Source: Mesobacterium pallidum (GTDB taxonomy: Bacteria > Pseudomonadota > Alphaproteobacteria > Rhodobacterales > Rhodobacteraceae). Taken from it: a stretch of 64,000 nt of DNA. Location: assembly GCF_019966535.1 (NCBI RefSeq), contig NZ_JAIMID010000013.1, positions 101,191 to 165,190 of the forward strand, in the 5' to 3' direction. Of this stretch, positions 1-8,695 are shown piece by piece. Position 1 is the stretch's first letter; the number at the start of each line of letters is the position of its first letter. Both the position numbers and the translations under genes were made by a program. The notes beneath the pieces are model-generated. The model was not told the origin of the DNA. It did not search any database and saw only the letters and a program-made list of their open reading frames with translations.

Positions 1-363
1 GCGGGGTTCCAGGGGCGGTCGAGTGTGCGCAGCTGGATGCTGACGATCGCGCGCAACAAGGTGGTCGATGTGATCCGCAAGCAGGCGCGCGTCACCTTGG
101 GCGATCCCGACGACCAGCTCCCCGACGACACGCCCGATCCCGAGGCGGCGCTGGGCGCGGTGCAGGACGCGGCCCGCCTGCGCGCCTGCGTCGAGGCGCT
201 GCCCGAGCGCCAGCGCGCCGTCGTTCACCTGGCCTATTACGAAGAGATGCCCCTGGCCGAGATCGCGGGGATCGAGGCGGTGCCCGAGGGCACTGTCAAA
301 AGCCGCATCCACGCCGCCAAGCAGCTGTTGCTGCGCTGCCTCTCGGGAAAGGGGCGGAAATGA
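1..363 (+). CDS. ECF-type RNA polymerase sigma factor, C-terminal part (cut by window edge)
   Basis: The reading frame is open from base 1, so the true start lies upstream of the window. What remains is about 120 residues: the end of region 2 (SWMLTIARNKVVDVIRK, the -10-binding helix of ECF factors), an acidic linker, and region 4 (ALPERQRAVVHLAYYEEMPLAEIAGIEAVPEGTVKSR, split here only for reading), the helix-turn-helix that binds the -35 element. Family knowledge: ECF factors direct polymerase to a small stress regulon and are held by a cognate anti-sigma factor. The next gene, 67 bp downstream on the same strand, fits that role. The gene would normally be 170-200 codons, so roughly 60 residues are missing. 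The ECF subgroup cannot be decided from this fragment. Confidence 0.9.
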   Translation, partial: AGFQGRSSVRSWMLTIARNKVVDVIRKQARVTLGDPDDQLPDDTPDPEAALGAVQDAARLRACVEALPERQRAVVHLAYYEEMPLAEIAGIEAVPEGTVKSRIHAAKQLLLRCLSGKGRK

Positions 364-430
364 TTTCGAACCTTTTGCCCGCTGGCCCGTCCAACCCTTG
401 TGAGCACGAGTTTTCGCAAAGGAGCCAGCC

Positions 431-1012
431 ATGACCAGCCAGCGCAATTTCAGCGAAGAGGACCTCCTGGCCTATACCCACGGCCGGGCCGATGCGGAGC
501 TCCGCGCCCGGATCGAGGCGGCGGCCGAGGGCGACCCCGCCCTGCGGGCAGAACTGGCGATGACCTCGGCGCTCAAGGGCGCCCTCGGCGACGCGACGGA
601 TGGCCCCGACACGCGGGAGCTCGGCTGGCGCCGGCTCGAGGCAGAGATCAAACGCAGCGCACCCGCGAACGTCCCCACTACGCCCCGCACGGCCTTCTGG
701 CGCGTGGCGGCCGTCGTGCTGGGCGCGCTGGTGCTGGGGCAGGGCGCCTACATCGCCACCGCCCCCGGAGACGCACCGACCTATCGAACGGTGTCGGAGG
801 AGGCCGAGGGCTTCGTACTCGCCGTCGCCTTCACCGCCGACGCGCAGATGGCCGAGACGCAGGCGCTCTTGCGCGAGATCGGCGCGCGGGTGGTGGACGG
901 ACCCAGCGCCATCGGCCTCTTCCGCCTCGCCTTCGACAGCGCCGAGGATCTCGCGGCCGCGCGCGCAGCACTGGCCGCCTCGCCGCTGATCGACCTGGTT
1001 TCCGAGGAATAA
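431..1012 (+). CDS. Anti-sigma-factor-like membrane protein with propeptide-like periplasmic tail
   Basis: 193 residues. Residues 1-85 are a soluble, mostly helical N-terminus (EEDLLAYTHGRAD and following) placed like the sigma-binding region of ECF anti-sigma factors, but without the HxxxCxxC zinc motif. Residues about 90-110 (FWRVAAVVLGALVLGQGAY) form one membrane span. Residues about 127-191 would be periplasmic and read like a small alpha/beta fold of the subtilase propeptide type, ending LRE..ARVVDG...GLFRLAF....LAAARAALAASPLIDLV. It lies between the ECF sigma gene and a subtilase gene whose ATG directly follows its stop, so the three are likely one operon. The anti-sigma role rests on position and architecture. 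The propeptide resemblance is my own reading and needs a structure model. Confidence 0.72.
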   Translation: MTSQRNFSEEDLLAYTHGRADAELRARIEAAAEGDPALRAELAMTSALKGALGDATDGPDTRELGWRRLEAEIKRSAPANVPTTPRTAFWRVAAVVLGALVLGQGAYIATAPGDAPTYRTVSEEAEGFVLAVAFTADAQMAETQALLREIGARVVDGPSAIGLFRLAFDSAEDLAAARAALAASPLIDLVSEE

Positions 1013-2149
1013 ATGATGCGCCGCTTGACCCTGCTGCTGCTCCTGGCCCTCGCATCCTGCACTGACACCGTCCTGCCACGCGTTCCGCATCCCGACGGCA
1101 ACACCTACGCGGTGGCGGACATGCAGGAACTGGTGGTGCTGACCGCGGATGACCCGCAGCTGCTGATCGATCGCGTCACGGCGCTGGGCTACGAGGTGCG
1201 GGCGGTCTACCGCCTCGGCACCCTTGGCGACACGATGGTGGTGCTGGGCATCCCCGCAGGCCGGACCCTCGCGCAGGCCATCGCGGAAACCGAGGCCGAG
1301 GTGCCCGGTATCACATCCGGTGCCAATCACCTGTACACCCTGCAAAGCCGGCCGGCCGAGGGGCGCGGGGGCTATGCCGCGCAGATGATCGGCTGGCCGG
1401 CGGGCGGCTGCCGCGCGCGGTCGCGCGTCGGGCTGCTGGATGCCGGGGTGCAGCCGGGCTACCCGGGCCTTGCCGACGGGCGCATCCGGCAGGAAAGTTT
1501 CACCGGCAGCGACGCTCCGCCGCGCAACGATCACGGCACCCGCATGGCCGAGCTGCTGGTCGGGCCGGGGCGGCTGCGGGGCACCACGCTTTACAGCGCC
1601 AACGTGATCGACCCGGGGCTGGGCGCGGGGGATGCGGCGGGGGTCGTGTCGATCCTGCGCGGGCTCGACTGGCTGGCCGCGCAGGACGTGGACGTCGTCA
1701 ACATCAGTCTCGCCGGGCCGCGCAACAAGCTGCTCGCCCGCGCCATGGAACGCGCGGCGGACGAGGGCATGGTGCTGATCGCGGCGGTCGGCAATGCCGG
1801 CCCCGCGGCCCCGCCGCGCTTTCCGGCGGCCTTCCCCTTCGCGCTGGCGGTGACGGCGGTGGACGCCGACGGCGCGATCTACCGCCGCGCGGTGCAGGGC
1901 GATCACGTGGACATCGCGGCGCCGGGGGTCGACATCCTGCTGAGCCCGGGCGGCAAGTTGACGGTGTCGAGCGGGACGTCGATGGCCGCGCCCTTCGTCA
2001 CCGCCGTGGTGGCGGCCGACCCGGCGCTGGCGCATCGCGACGTCGCAGACCTGCGCGCGGGGCTGGCCGCCCGGGCCGAGGACATGGGCGCCCGGGGCCC
2101 GGACAAGGTGTTCGGCGCGGGGCTGCTACGCGCGCCGAACGGGTGCTAG
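1013..2149 (+). CDS. S8 family serine peptidase (subtilase), predicted lipoprotein
   Basis: 378 residues. The N-terminus is a lipoprotein signal peptide with lipobox LASC (Cys16), so the enzyme should be anchored in the envelope. Residues about 38-112 look like an I9/fervidolysin-type propeptide. The catalytic domain follows, with Asp144 in VGLLDAGV, His175 in NDHGTRMA, oxyanion Asn262 in AVGNAGP and nucleophile Ser324 in SGTSMAAPF, so the full triad is present. It is shorter than many secreted subtilases and has no C-terminal extension. The ATG abuts the TAA of the anti-sigma-like gene, suggesting translational coupling. A role in cleaving or sensing through the anti-sigma protein is an inference from the operon. 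It could equally be an ordinary stress-induced envelope protease. Confidence 0.9.
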   Translation: MMRRLTLLLLLALASCTDTVLPRVPHPDGNTYAVADMQELVVLTADDPQLLIDRVTALGYEVRAVYRLGTLGDTMVVLGIPAGRTLAQAIAETEAEVPGITSGANHLYTLQSRPAEGRGGYAAQMIGWPAGGCRARSRVGLLDAGVQPGYPGLADGRIRQESFTGSDAPPRNDHGTRMAELLVGPGRLRGTTLYSANVIDPGLGAGDAAGVVSILRGLDWLAAQDVDVVNISLAGPRNKLLARAMERAADEGMVLIAAVGNAGPAAPPRFPAAFPFALAVTAVDADGAIYRRAVQGDHVDIAAPGVDILLSPGGKLTVSSGTSMAAPFVTAVVAADPALAHRDVADLRAGLAARAEDMGARGPDKVFGAGLLRAPNGC

Positions 2150-2150
2150 A

Positions 2151-2172
2151 CGCGGCCCCTTGCGGGGCCGCG
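2151..2172. terminator. Bidirectional hairpin terminator between convergent genes
   Basis: Perfect 9-bp arms CGCGGCCCC and GGGGCCGCG with a 4-base loop fill the 28-bp gap between the subtilase stop and the stop of the convergent binding-protein gene. There is no long T-run on either side, as is common in very GC-rich genomes. Confidence 0.65.
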
Positions 2173-2177
2173 CGTGG

Positions 2178-3137
2178 TCAGTTCAGCGACACGGCCGCCG
2201 GGGCGGCCTTTTCCAGCGCGGCGGGGGCGAAGGTTTCGAGCATCGCCTCGGGGCTGACCGCCTCGCCCTTGACCACGCCCTTGGAAAGAACCCAGTCCGC
2301 CTCGGCCGACAGCAGCTCGGCCAGCCCCTTGTCGAGCGTCAGCCCGATCTCGACGTCCTGCCACATGGCTGCCAGCGCCTCGGGCGTCATCGCGCCCTGG
2401 AGGGAGGCGCTGACGGCCTCCATCGCGGCCTGCGGGTCGGCCTTCACGTCGGCATCGGCCTTGGCCAGCGCCCCCATGAAGGCATCCAGCACGTCGCTGC
2501 GTTCCGTCGCCATCTCGGGCGTGGCGGCGAGGATGTAGTGGACCTCGTAGCCCGGCACGCGCAGCTCGGCGTAATCGTCGCCCAGCGTCTCGGCCGCGGC
2601 GGTGTAGAAGGTCGGGAAGGGCACGATGGCGTCGAGGTCGCCGCGCGCCAGCGCCGGCACGAGGTCCGGCGGGGCGGCGCCCACGACCTCGGCCGCGACC
2701 CCGGCCTCCGACAGCACCTTGTCGAGGTAGAAGTTCACGTTGGTGCCGATCGTCGTGCCGATCCGCTTGCCGGCGAGGTCAGCGGGGGTCGCCACCTCGC
2801 CCGAGGCGGTGTTCACGATCACCTTGCTGCCGGTATAGCGCGCGAGATCGCCGATCACGACGAATTCCTGCCCGGTCAGCGCGCCCACGGCGGCCGGAAA
2901 CTCGGCCATGAAGGTCACGTCGACCTGGCCGCCGATCATCGCCTCGAACCCCTCGCGGCCGGTGCGGAAGGCGACGAACTCGATATCGAGGCCGGCTTCT
3001 TCGAAATAGCCCTTCTGGATCGCGATATCGACCTGCGGGGTCTGCGGGTTCGGGGACCAGGCAAAGGTCAGCTCTTCGGCACTTGCCATTGGCGCGGCGA
3101 GAGCAGAGGCGAGGGCAAGGATGGAAAGATGTTTCAT
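2178..3137 (-). CDS. ABC transporter substrate-binding protein, SsuA/TauA/NMT1 type
   Basis: 319 residues with a Sec signal peptide (MKHLSILALASALAAPMASA), so a periplasmic binding protein. The start of the mature protein (LTFAWSPNPQTPQVDIAIQKGYFEEAGLDIEF, read in two parts) and the later GQVDVTFMAEFPAAVGALTG are typical of the NMT1/SsuA family, which binds nitrate, aliphatic sulfonates, taurine or pyrimidine precursors. It is the last gene of an operon running arylsulfotransferase-like protein, permease, ATPase, binding protein, with 9 bp to the ATPase stop. The operon partner makes an organosulfur ligand (sulfonate or sulfate ester) the best guess, but the ligand cannot be read from the sequence. 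Confidence 0.88.
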   Translation of the reverse strand: MKHLSILALASALAAPMASAEELTFAWSPNPQTPQVDIAIQKGYFEEAGLDIEFVAFRTGREGFEAMIGGQVDVTFMAEFPAAVGALTGQEFVVIGDLARYTGSKVIVNTASGEVATPADLAGKRIGTTIGTNVNFYLDKVLSEAGVAAEVVGAAPPDLVPALARGDLDAIVPFPTFYTAAAETLGDDYAELRVPGYEVHYILAATPEMATERSDVLDAFMGALAKADADVKADPQAAMEAVSASLQGAMTPEALAAMWQDVEIGLTLDKGLAELLSAEADWVLSKGVVKGEAVSPEAMLETFAPAALEKAAPAAVSLN

Positions 3138-3146
3138 GTCAGTCTC

Positions 3147-3934
<788 letters not shown>

Positions 3935-3935
<1 letters not shown>

Positions 3936-4756
3936 CAGCCTTGCTCCCAATGGACGAGTTTCTTGCCGATGGCGTGGACGACGAGGTCCGCCACCGCGCC
4001 GAGGATGCCGAGGATGATCAGGAGAGAGAACATCCGGTCGGTGCGCACGTATTGCCGCGCCTCCTGCAGGCGGAAGCCGATGCCGGACGAGGCGCCCGAC
4101 AGCTCGGCCGCGACGAGGCTGAGAAAGGCAAGCGCCACGCCCAGCCGGATGCCGGCAAAGATATGCGGTGCGGCGGCGGGCAGGACGACTGTCAGGAATT
4201 CGCGCATCTTCGTCGCGCCAAGCGACCGGGCGGCTCGCAGGTAGGTGTCGGGCACGTATTCCATGCCGTGGTGCGTGTTGAACCAGACGGTCAGGAAGAC
4301 GGTGTAGCTGACGACGAAGTACTTGGACCCCTCACCGATGCCGAACCAGACGATGGCCACGGGGACCAGCGCGATGGCCGGGATCGGGCGCAAGAGGTTC
4401 AGGAAGGGGTTCAAGAGCGTGCGGATCAGCGCCACGCGGCCCGTCAGCAGCCCGAGCGAAACGCCAAGCGTCGCGCCGATTCCGAAGCCGACCGCGGCGC
4501 GGCCCAGCGACTTGCCGAGGTCCTTTTGCAGCGTGCCGTTCTGCCACATCTCGACCGTGGCGGACCAGACCGACCAGGGGGCGGGAAAGATCGCCTCTTT
4601 CACCGCGCCCGAGGCGCCGACGATGGCCCAGATGCCGAGGATGAAGGCGAAGGAGACCAGCGGCAGCCCCGCCGTCGCCCCCATCGACAGGAGCTGCGAA
4701 AAGCGGGGCACCGCGCGGCGGGCCCGTGGGGTGTCGGGTGCTTCTGTCACAGCCAT
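3935..4756 (-). CDS. ABC transporter permease, SsuC/TauC type
   Basis: 273 residues, inner-membrane protein with about six spans. The first follows a short cytoplasmic tail (near residues 25-50, MGATAGLPLVSFAFILGIWAI). The coupling-loop region near residues 180-200 (AARSLGATKMREFLTVVLPAA) carries the EAA-type motif of BPD permeases. A single homodimerising permease plus one ATPase is the usual SsuABC/TauABC layout. Its start overlaps the end of the arylsulfotransferase-like gene by 10 bp and its end overlaps the ATPase start by one base, so the genes should be co-translated. Confidence 0.9.
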
Positions 4757-5886
4757 GTCACCCGCTCCGCCGCGTAGCGATGGGCGCGGAAGCAGGTGTT
4801 GTGCTGTCCGCGAATGAACTGGTTCAGCGGCGCCGGGTAGTCCGCGAAATCGGGGATCACGAATTCCCAGGCGATCTCGCCCTTGGGCGTGACCTCGAAG
4901 AGCCGGCCAAAGGCGCTTTCGCAGATCAGTGTGTTGCCGTTCCAGAGCCGCTGCGCGCTGCCCATGAAGGGCGAAAAGAAGCTGGGCGCGTTGGGGTCGG
5001 TGTAATCCCAGGTCGTCTCCATCGTCTTCGGGTCGAACTCGAGCGCCCGCGAGAAGGGGTTGGAGGAACCCGGCCGCATGTTGCCGTTGTCGAAGACCAG
5101 CACGGTGCCGCTTTCCATCATCACCGGGGTGTGCTGCTGGGCGACCACCTCGGGGCCGGCATGCCAGACGATGCGGCCCGAGGCTTTTTCGACCGCGATC
5201 ACGCCCGAGGTGGTGCGCAGGCTCATCAGGATCAGGCCATCTTTCGTCTCGGACACGCCGTTGATCATCGGCCAGTGGCGGCGGTCAAAGATCGGGTGCA
5301 CGGGCAGGTCGGCCGGGTCGATATGATCCCAGATCTTCCATTCCCAGACCGTCTCGCCCTTGCGGTTCACCTGTTTCACGATGTCCGACTGGAAGATGCT
5401 GTCAGCCCCGTCCTTGCGCGGGTCGCCGCCGCAGACGCGTTGGCCGAGGTGCTTCGGCAGTTCGGCCGCGACGGTATAGAGCAGGTCCCCGTTCGGCAGC
5501 CATTGCGCGTCGTGGTGATGGTAGATGTCCTCGTGGCGCCACACGATCTCTCCCTCGGGGGTCGCCTCGTAGAAATCGCCGCCGTGCCAGAGGTCCCAGG
5601 CGGGATAAAGCGCGGCCGAGGTCGCATGGCTGCCGTTGTAACCGAGGTTGCCGTTTTCCAGAAGCACGGCGTCGCGGCCGGGGCGCACGGGCATCTGCCA
5701 CTGGTGGGCGATACTGCCCTCGATATCGACAAGGTCGACAATGCCGCCGCCGGTCTGGCGGGCATAAAGCGTGTAGCCTCCGGCGGTCTTGGCGCGGTCA
5801 AGCGCGGTCAGGCCAAGCCGCCGCCGTCCCAGCGTCACCGCACTGGCGTGTTCCGGGTCGAAAGTGCCATTCATGTTGTCCAGCAT
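4747..5886 (-). CDS. Arylsulfotransferase (ASST)-like beta-propeller protein
   Basis: 379 residues. Repeated strands of the type G-I-V-D-h-h-D-x-x-G-x-h-x-x-x-W (for example ATPEGEIVWRHEDIYHHHDAQ and GETVWEWKIWDHID) and the phrases LLENGNLGYNG and SGTVLVFDNGN match the propeller of the ASST / Arylsulfotran_2 family, which moves sulfate between phenols through a histidine. Several histidines occur in suitable places (HHHDAQW, QQHTPVM), but I cannot assign the active one. Known ASSTs are periplasmic; this one starts MLDNMNGTFDPEH with no signal peptide, so it is probably cytoplasmic. It is the first gene of the importer operon, with GGGAGA 5 bases before the ATG. It could instead be a PQQ-like or glutamine-cyclotransferase-like propeller of unknown activity. 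Confidence 0.75.
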   Translation of the reverse strand: MLDNMNGTFDPEHASAVTLGRRRLGLTALDRAKTAGGYTLYARQTGGGIVDLVDIEGSIAHQWQMPVRPGRDAVLLENGNLGYNGSHATSAALYPAWDLWHGGDFYEATPEGEIVWRHEDIYHHHDAQWLPNGDLLYTVAAELPKHLGQRVCGGDPRKDGADSIFQSDIVKQVNRKGETVWEWKIWDHIDPADLPVHPIFDRRHWPMINGVSETKDGLILMSLRTTSGVIAVEKASGRIVWHAGPEVVAQQHTPVMMESGTVLVFDNGNMRPGSSNPFSRALEFDPKTMETTWDYTDPNAPSFFSPFMGSAQRLWNGNTLICESAFGRLFEVTPKGEIAWEFVIPDFADYPAPLNQFIRGQHNTCFRAHRYAAERVTWL

Positions 5887-5905
5887 TGTGTTCTCCCGTG
5901 TGCTG

Positions 5906-5917
5906 TAAAACGTTTTA
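5906..5917. promoter_or_regulatory. LacI-type operator 1 (TAAAACGTTTTA)
   Basis: Perfect 12-bp palindrome with the central CG typical of LacI/GalR-family sites, 20 bp upstream of the arylsulfotransferase-like start. It shares its core TAAAACGTTTTA with the second site. It is placed to cover the minus-strand promoter of the import operon. Confidence 0.75.
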
Positions 5918-5944
5918 ATGCACTATTGCCTTGCGCCGGATGCT

Positions 5945-5960
5945 ATTAAAACGTTTTAAT
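5945..5960. promoter_or_regulatory. LacI-type operator 2 (ATTAAAACGTTTTAAT)
   Basis: Perfect 16-bp palindrome containing the same core as operator 1. The two centres are 41 bp apart, close to four helical turns, so two regulator dimers would sit on the same DNA face. It is 84 bp upstream of the LacI-family gene start, so autoregulation is likely. Confidence 0.8.
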
Positions 5961-6044
5961 GGTCCACAGAGGCGATTTTTCTCGTGACGGCGCGCGCATG
6001 GGCGGAAACAACCGCGATGCGCTTAGAAAAGAGGCGATGCTTGC

Positions 6045-7073
6045 ATGGATCAAAAGGCCGCGACCCCGCGCAAGCGGGCGACGATCAAGGACGTGGCGCG
6101 GCTGGCGGGGGTTTCTCCGGGCACGGTTTCCAACGCGCTCAGCGGCAAGCGGCGGGTCGATTCGGAGACGCAGGCGCGGATCACCCGTGCCATCGAGACG
6201 CTGGATTACGTGCCCAACCTGGCCGCGCGCGGGATGCGCACGGGGCGGGCGGGGACCATCGCGATCTTCTCATCCATGCCGACCGCGGTGGCGGCGGGGA
6301 CGTCGCGGCTGGGCTTCCTGATGGAGCTTGCCGCCTCGGCCGCCGTGTCCGCGATGGAGAGCAACACCGCGCTGCTGCTGATCCCGCCGATCGCCGATCC
6401 GGGCGCGGCGCTGGGCACGATCGCTTTCGACGGTGCGATCCTGGTCGAGCCCTCGGCGAACGATCCCTACCTGTCGCTGCTGGCCGCGCGGGGCGTGCCC
6501 ACGGTGGTCATCGGCCCGGCCGAGCCGCGCGCCACGTTGAGCGTCACGCTGGATTACCAGGCGATGGCCGGGATGCTGTTCGATCACCTGGCGGAGGGCG
6601 GCGCAACGCGCATCCCGCTGGTCATCGGCCAAAGCCCGCGCGCCTCGAACGAGGTGTTTCGCGCGGTCTACACGGCCCGCTGCGCGGCGCGCGGGATCGT
6701 GCCGCAGGTCATCGCGCTGCCCGAGGCAGAGGGGGAGCGCGGCGCGCGCGAGGCGCTGGGCACGCATATCGCCGCCCATGGCCCGCCCGATGCGGTGCTG
6801 GTGCCGATCGACGCCATGGCAACCGGCGTGATGGCCGCGCTGCGCGGCGCAGGGCTGGACGTGCCGGGCAAAGTCCGGGTCGCCACGCGGTACGACGGCT
6901 TGCGGGCACGCAGCGAGACACCGCCGCTGACAGCGCTTGACCTGCACCTCGACCGGGTGGCGGACCTTGCGACCCGGCTGCTGGTCGATACGCTCGAGAC
7001 GGGAACGGACGGCGCCAGCATCGCCGCGCCGGCGCCTGAACTGGTGGTGCGCCTGTCGACCGCGCGCAGCTAA
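6045..7073 (+). CDS. LacI-family transcriptional regulator of the adjacent import operon
   Basis: 342 residues, the normal family length. Residues 13-35 hold the LacI helix-turn-helix (TIKDVARLAGVSPGTVSNAL), followed by the hinge helix (YVPNLAARGMRTGRAG) and a periplasmic-binding-protein-like effector domain. It is divergent from the arylsulfotransferase/ABC operon, and the 158-bp gap contains two perfect CG-centred palindromes, so it very probably represses that operon and itself. The effector is unknown; LacI members usually bind sugars or nucleosides, which is unusual beside a sulfonate-type importer. The 3' end overlaps the convergent receiver-domain gene by a few bases. Confidence 0.92.
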   Translation: MDQKAATPRKRATIKDVARLAGVSPGTVSNALSGKRRVDSETQARITRAIETLDYVPNLAARGMRTGRAGTIAIFSSMPTAVAAGTSRLGFLMELAASAAVSAMESNTALLLIPPIADPGAALGTIAFDGAILVEPSANDPYLSLLAARGVPTVVIGPAEPRATLSVTLDYQAMAGMLFDHLAEGGATRIPLVIGQSPRASNEVFRAVYTARCAARGIVPQVIALPEAEGERGAREALGTHIAAHGPPDAVLVPIDAMATGVMAALRGAGLDVPGKVRVATRYDGLRARSETPPLTALDLHLDRVADLATRLLVDTLETGTDGASIAAPAPELVVRLSTARS

Positions 7074-7420
7074 TCCGGCCCGGGCGCCGCGTCGAGAAAG
7101 GCACGGATGCTGTCGGGCGTTCCCGGCTTGTCGATCACCGGCACGGTCAGCAGGTTCTCGGGCATGTGCCGCCGCCCGTGGGCGCTGAAGAGGCCCAGGT
7201 GCACGTCGTTGTCCAGCAGCAGGCCGGCCAGGTCCCGGCTGTCCCGTTCGGGGCCGAGCATGAAATCCACGATGGCCGCATCGGGGAGGGATCGAGAACA
7301 GGCGCGCAGCGCCGAGTCCTCGGTGCCGAAAGGACCCATCAGGTCATGGCCAAGGTCCGAGACCCAGTAGGCCAGGTCGATCTGGACGATCGGGTCGGTT
7401 TCGAGGATGAGCACTTTCAT
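7070..7420 (-). CDS. Single-domain response regulator (receiver only)
   Basis: 116 residues, just one CheY-like receiver domain. Seen: N-terminal acids in VLILETDP, the phospho-acceptor Asp52 at the end of strand 3 (DAAIVDFMLGPERD), a Ser/Thr-position residue in LGLFSA, and Lys98 in VIDKPG. There is no DNA-binding or output domain. The start at 7420 is chosen because GGAGGAAAGACC directly precedes the ATG; longer frames upstream have no such site. There is no histidine kinase nearby, so it is an orphan whose partner must be elsewhere. Single-domain receivers of this kind in alphaproteobacteria often act in phosphorelays or as phosphate sinks, but no specific pathway is visible here. Confidence 0.85.
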   Translation of the reverse strand: MKVLILETDPIVQIDLAYWVSDLGHDLMGPFGTEDSALRACSRSLPDAAIVDFMLGPERDSRDLAGLLLDNDVHLGLFSAHGRRHMPENLLTVPVIDKPGTPDSIRAFLDAAPGPD

Positions 7421-7717
7421 GGTCTTTCCTCCCTGGCCGGACCGGGCCTGTCGGTACGCGCACCACCAGCCGGCCCGGTCTTTGCGATCCGAATGGCCCC
7501 CTGCGCCCGGGTACTGATTGACAGGACCTGGCGCCCGTTGGGTCTGGTGGTGGGGCTCTCCCGTCACATGAAACTACATGAGAGTCGCATCTTTTTCCAC
7601 GAGACAAGTGGGAGGCCCGAACAAAAGTCGTACTTAAGATGTGGGTTTTTGCCCGCGGGTCCGCCCGGACCTGTCAGTTCTGACATGGTGCGGCCGCGAA
7701 AGGCCGGCCACGGACGG
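7421..7717. other. 297-bp non-coding gap
   Basis: The gap lies between the start of the receiver gene and the end of the glutathionyl-hydroquinone reductase gene, both on the minus strand. I see the receiver ribosome-binding site at its left end, an AT-richer middle (about 7565-7650) that could hold the receiver promoter, and a small GC hairpin (CGGCC...GGCCG) near 7690-7710 that may end nothing in particular. No convincing small gene or RNA was found. Confidence 0.4.
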
Positions 7718-8680
7718 TCAGGCCGCGTCCAGCAGCCGCAGGACATGGGCCGGGCCCACGGGGCGGATACGCGACGGGTTCAGCGCCTTGATGGCATAGT
7801 AGCCGCGCGTGATGTGGTCCATGTTCACCGTCTCGCGCACGCCGGGCCGGCGCAGGATCCGCTTCATGTAGGCCGAGAGGCGCGGGTAATCGGCGATCTG
7901 CCGCCGGTTGGTCTTGAAAAGCCCGTGATAGGCCGCGTCGAACCGGATCAGCGTGACAAAGGTGCGGATATCCGCCTCGGTCACGTGGTCGCCAAAGAGG
8001 TAATCGCCGGTCAGCCGCTCTTCGAGCATGTCCAGCGTGTCGAAGACGCCGGCGACCGCCTCGTCATAGGCCTCTTGCGAACTGGCGAACCCGGCCTTGT
8101 AGACGCCGTTGTTCAGCCGGTCGTAGACCTCGGCGTTCAGCGCGTCGATCCCGGCGGCGTGCTCGGCGGGGTAGAGCCGCAGGTCCGAGGGCACCAACCC
8201 CTCGAAGGCCGTGTCGAACATGCGCAGGATGTCGGCGCTCTCATTATTGACCATGACGCCACGAGCCATGTCCCACAGCACCGGAACCGTGGCGCGGCCG
8301 GTAAAGCCGGCATCGGCGCGGGTGTAGAGCTCGTGGATATGGGTCGCGCCGAACAGCGGATCCGCGTCCGCGCCCTCGTAGCCGCCGAACTGCCAGCCCT
8401 GGTCCGTCATCACCGGGTTGACGACGGTGACGGGGATCAGGTCATCGAGGCCTTTGAGCTTGCGCGCGATCAGCGTGCGCGAGGCCCAGGGGCAGATAAG
8501 TGCAACGTAGAGCCGGTAACGCCCCGCCTCGGCCTTGAAGCCGCCCTCGCCGGTCGGGCCGGCAGCGCCATCGGGGGTGATCCAGTTGCGGAAACTCGAC
8601 ACCTGGCGCACGAACCGGCCCTTTTCGTCGGCCTTCTGCACGGGTTGCCAGGTGTCGGTCCATTTGCCGTCTACGAGCAT
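7718..8680 (-). CDS. Glutathionyl-hydroquinone reductase (omega-class GST-like, YqjG/ECM4 family)
   Basis: 320 residues, the family length. The N-terminal thioredoxin-like domain carries the catalytic motif CPWASRT (Cys63), where the family has CPWAHR; the upstream FRNWITPDG and GRYRLYVALI and the later NNESADILRMFD are also diagnostic. Family knowledge: these enzymes use two glutathiones to reduce glutathionyl-(hydro)quinones, recycling quinones trapped by glutathione. The start at 8680 has GGAGG 9 bases upstream. It is the last gene of a four-gene minus-strand run (DoxX, MBL hydrolase, DODA-type dioxygenase, this enzyme), 15 bp after the dioxygenase stop, consistent with an aromatic/quinone redox theme. 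Confidence 0.92.
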   Translation of the reverse strand: MLVDGKWTDTWQPVQKADEKGRFVRQVSSFRNWITPDGAAGPTGEGGFKAEAGRYRLYVALICPWASRTLIARKLKGLDDLIPVTVVNPVMTDQGWQFGGYEGADADPLFGATHIHELYTRADAGFTGRATVPVLWDMARGVMVNNESADILRMFDTAFEGLVPSDLRLYPAEHAAGIDALNAEVYDRLNNGVYKAGFASSQEAYDEAVAGVFDTLDMLEERLTGDYLFGDHVTEADIRTFVTLIRFDAAYHGLFKTNRRQIADYPRLSAYMKRILRRPGVRETVNMDHITRGYYAIKALNPSRIRPVGPAHVLRLLDAA

Positions 8681-8695
8681 GTCATCAGCCTCCGG

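Noticed and set aside
296..2035. Long open frame antisense to the sigma/anti-sigma/subtilase genes
   Set aside because: It has the arginine/histidine/glycine-rich make-up of a mirror frame in GC-rich DNA and no family features; the sense genes have clear motifs.
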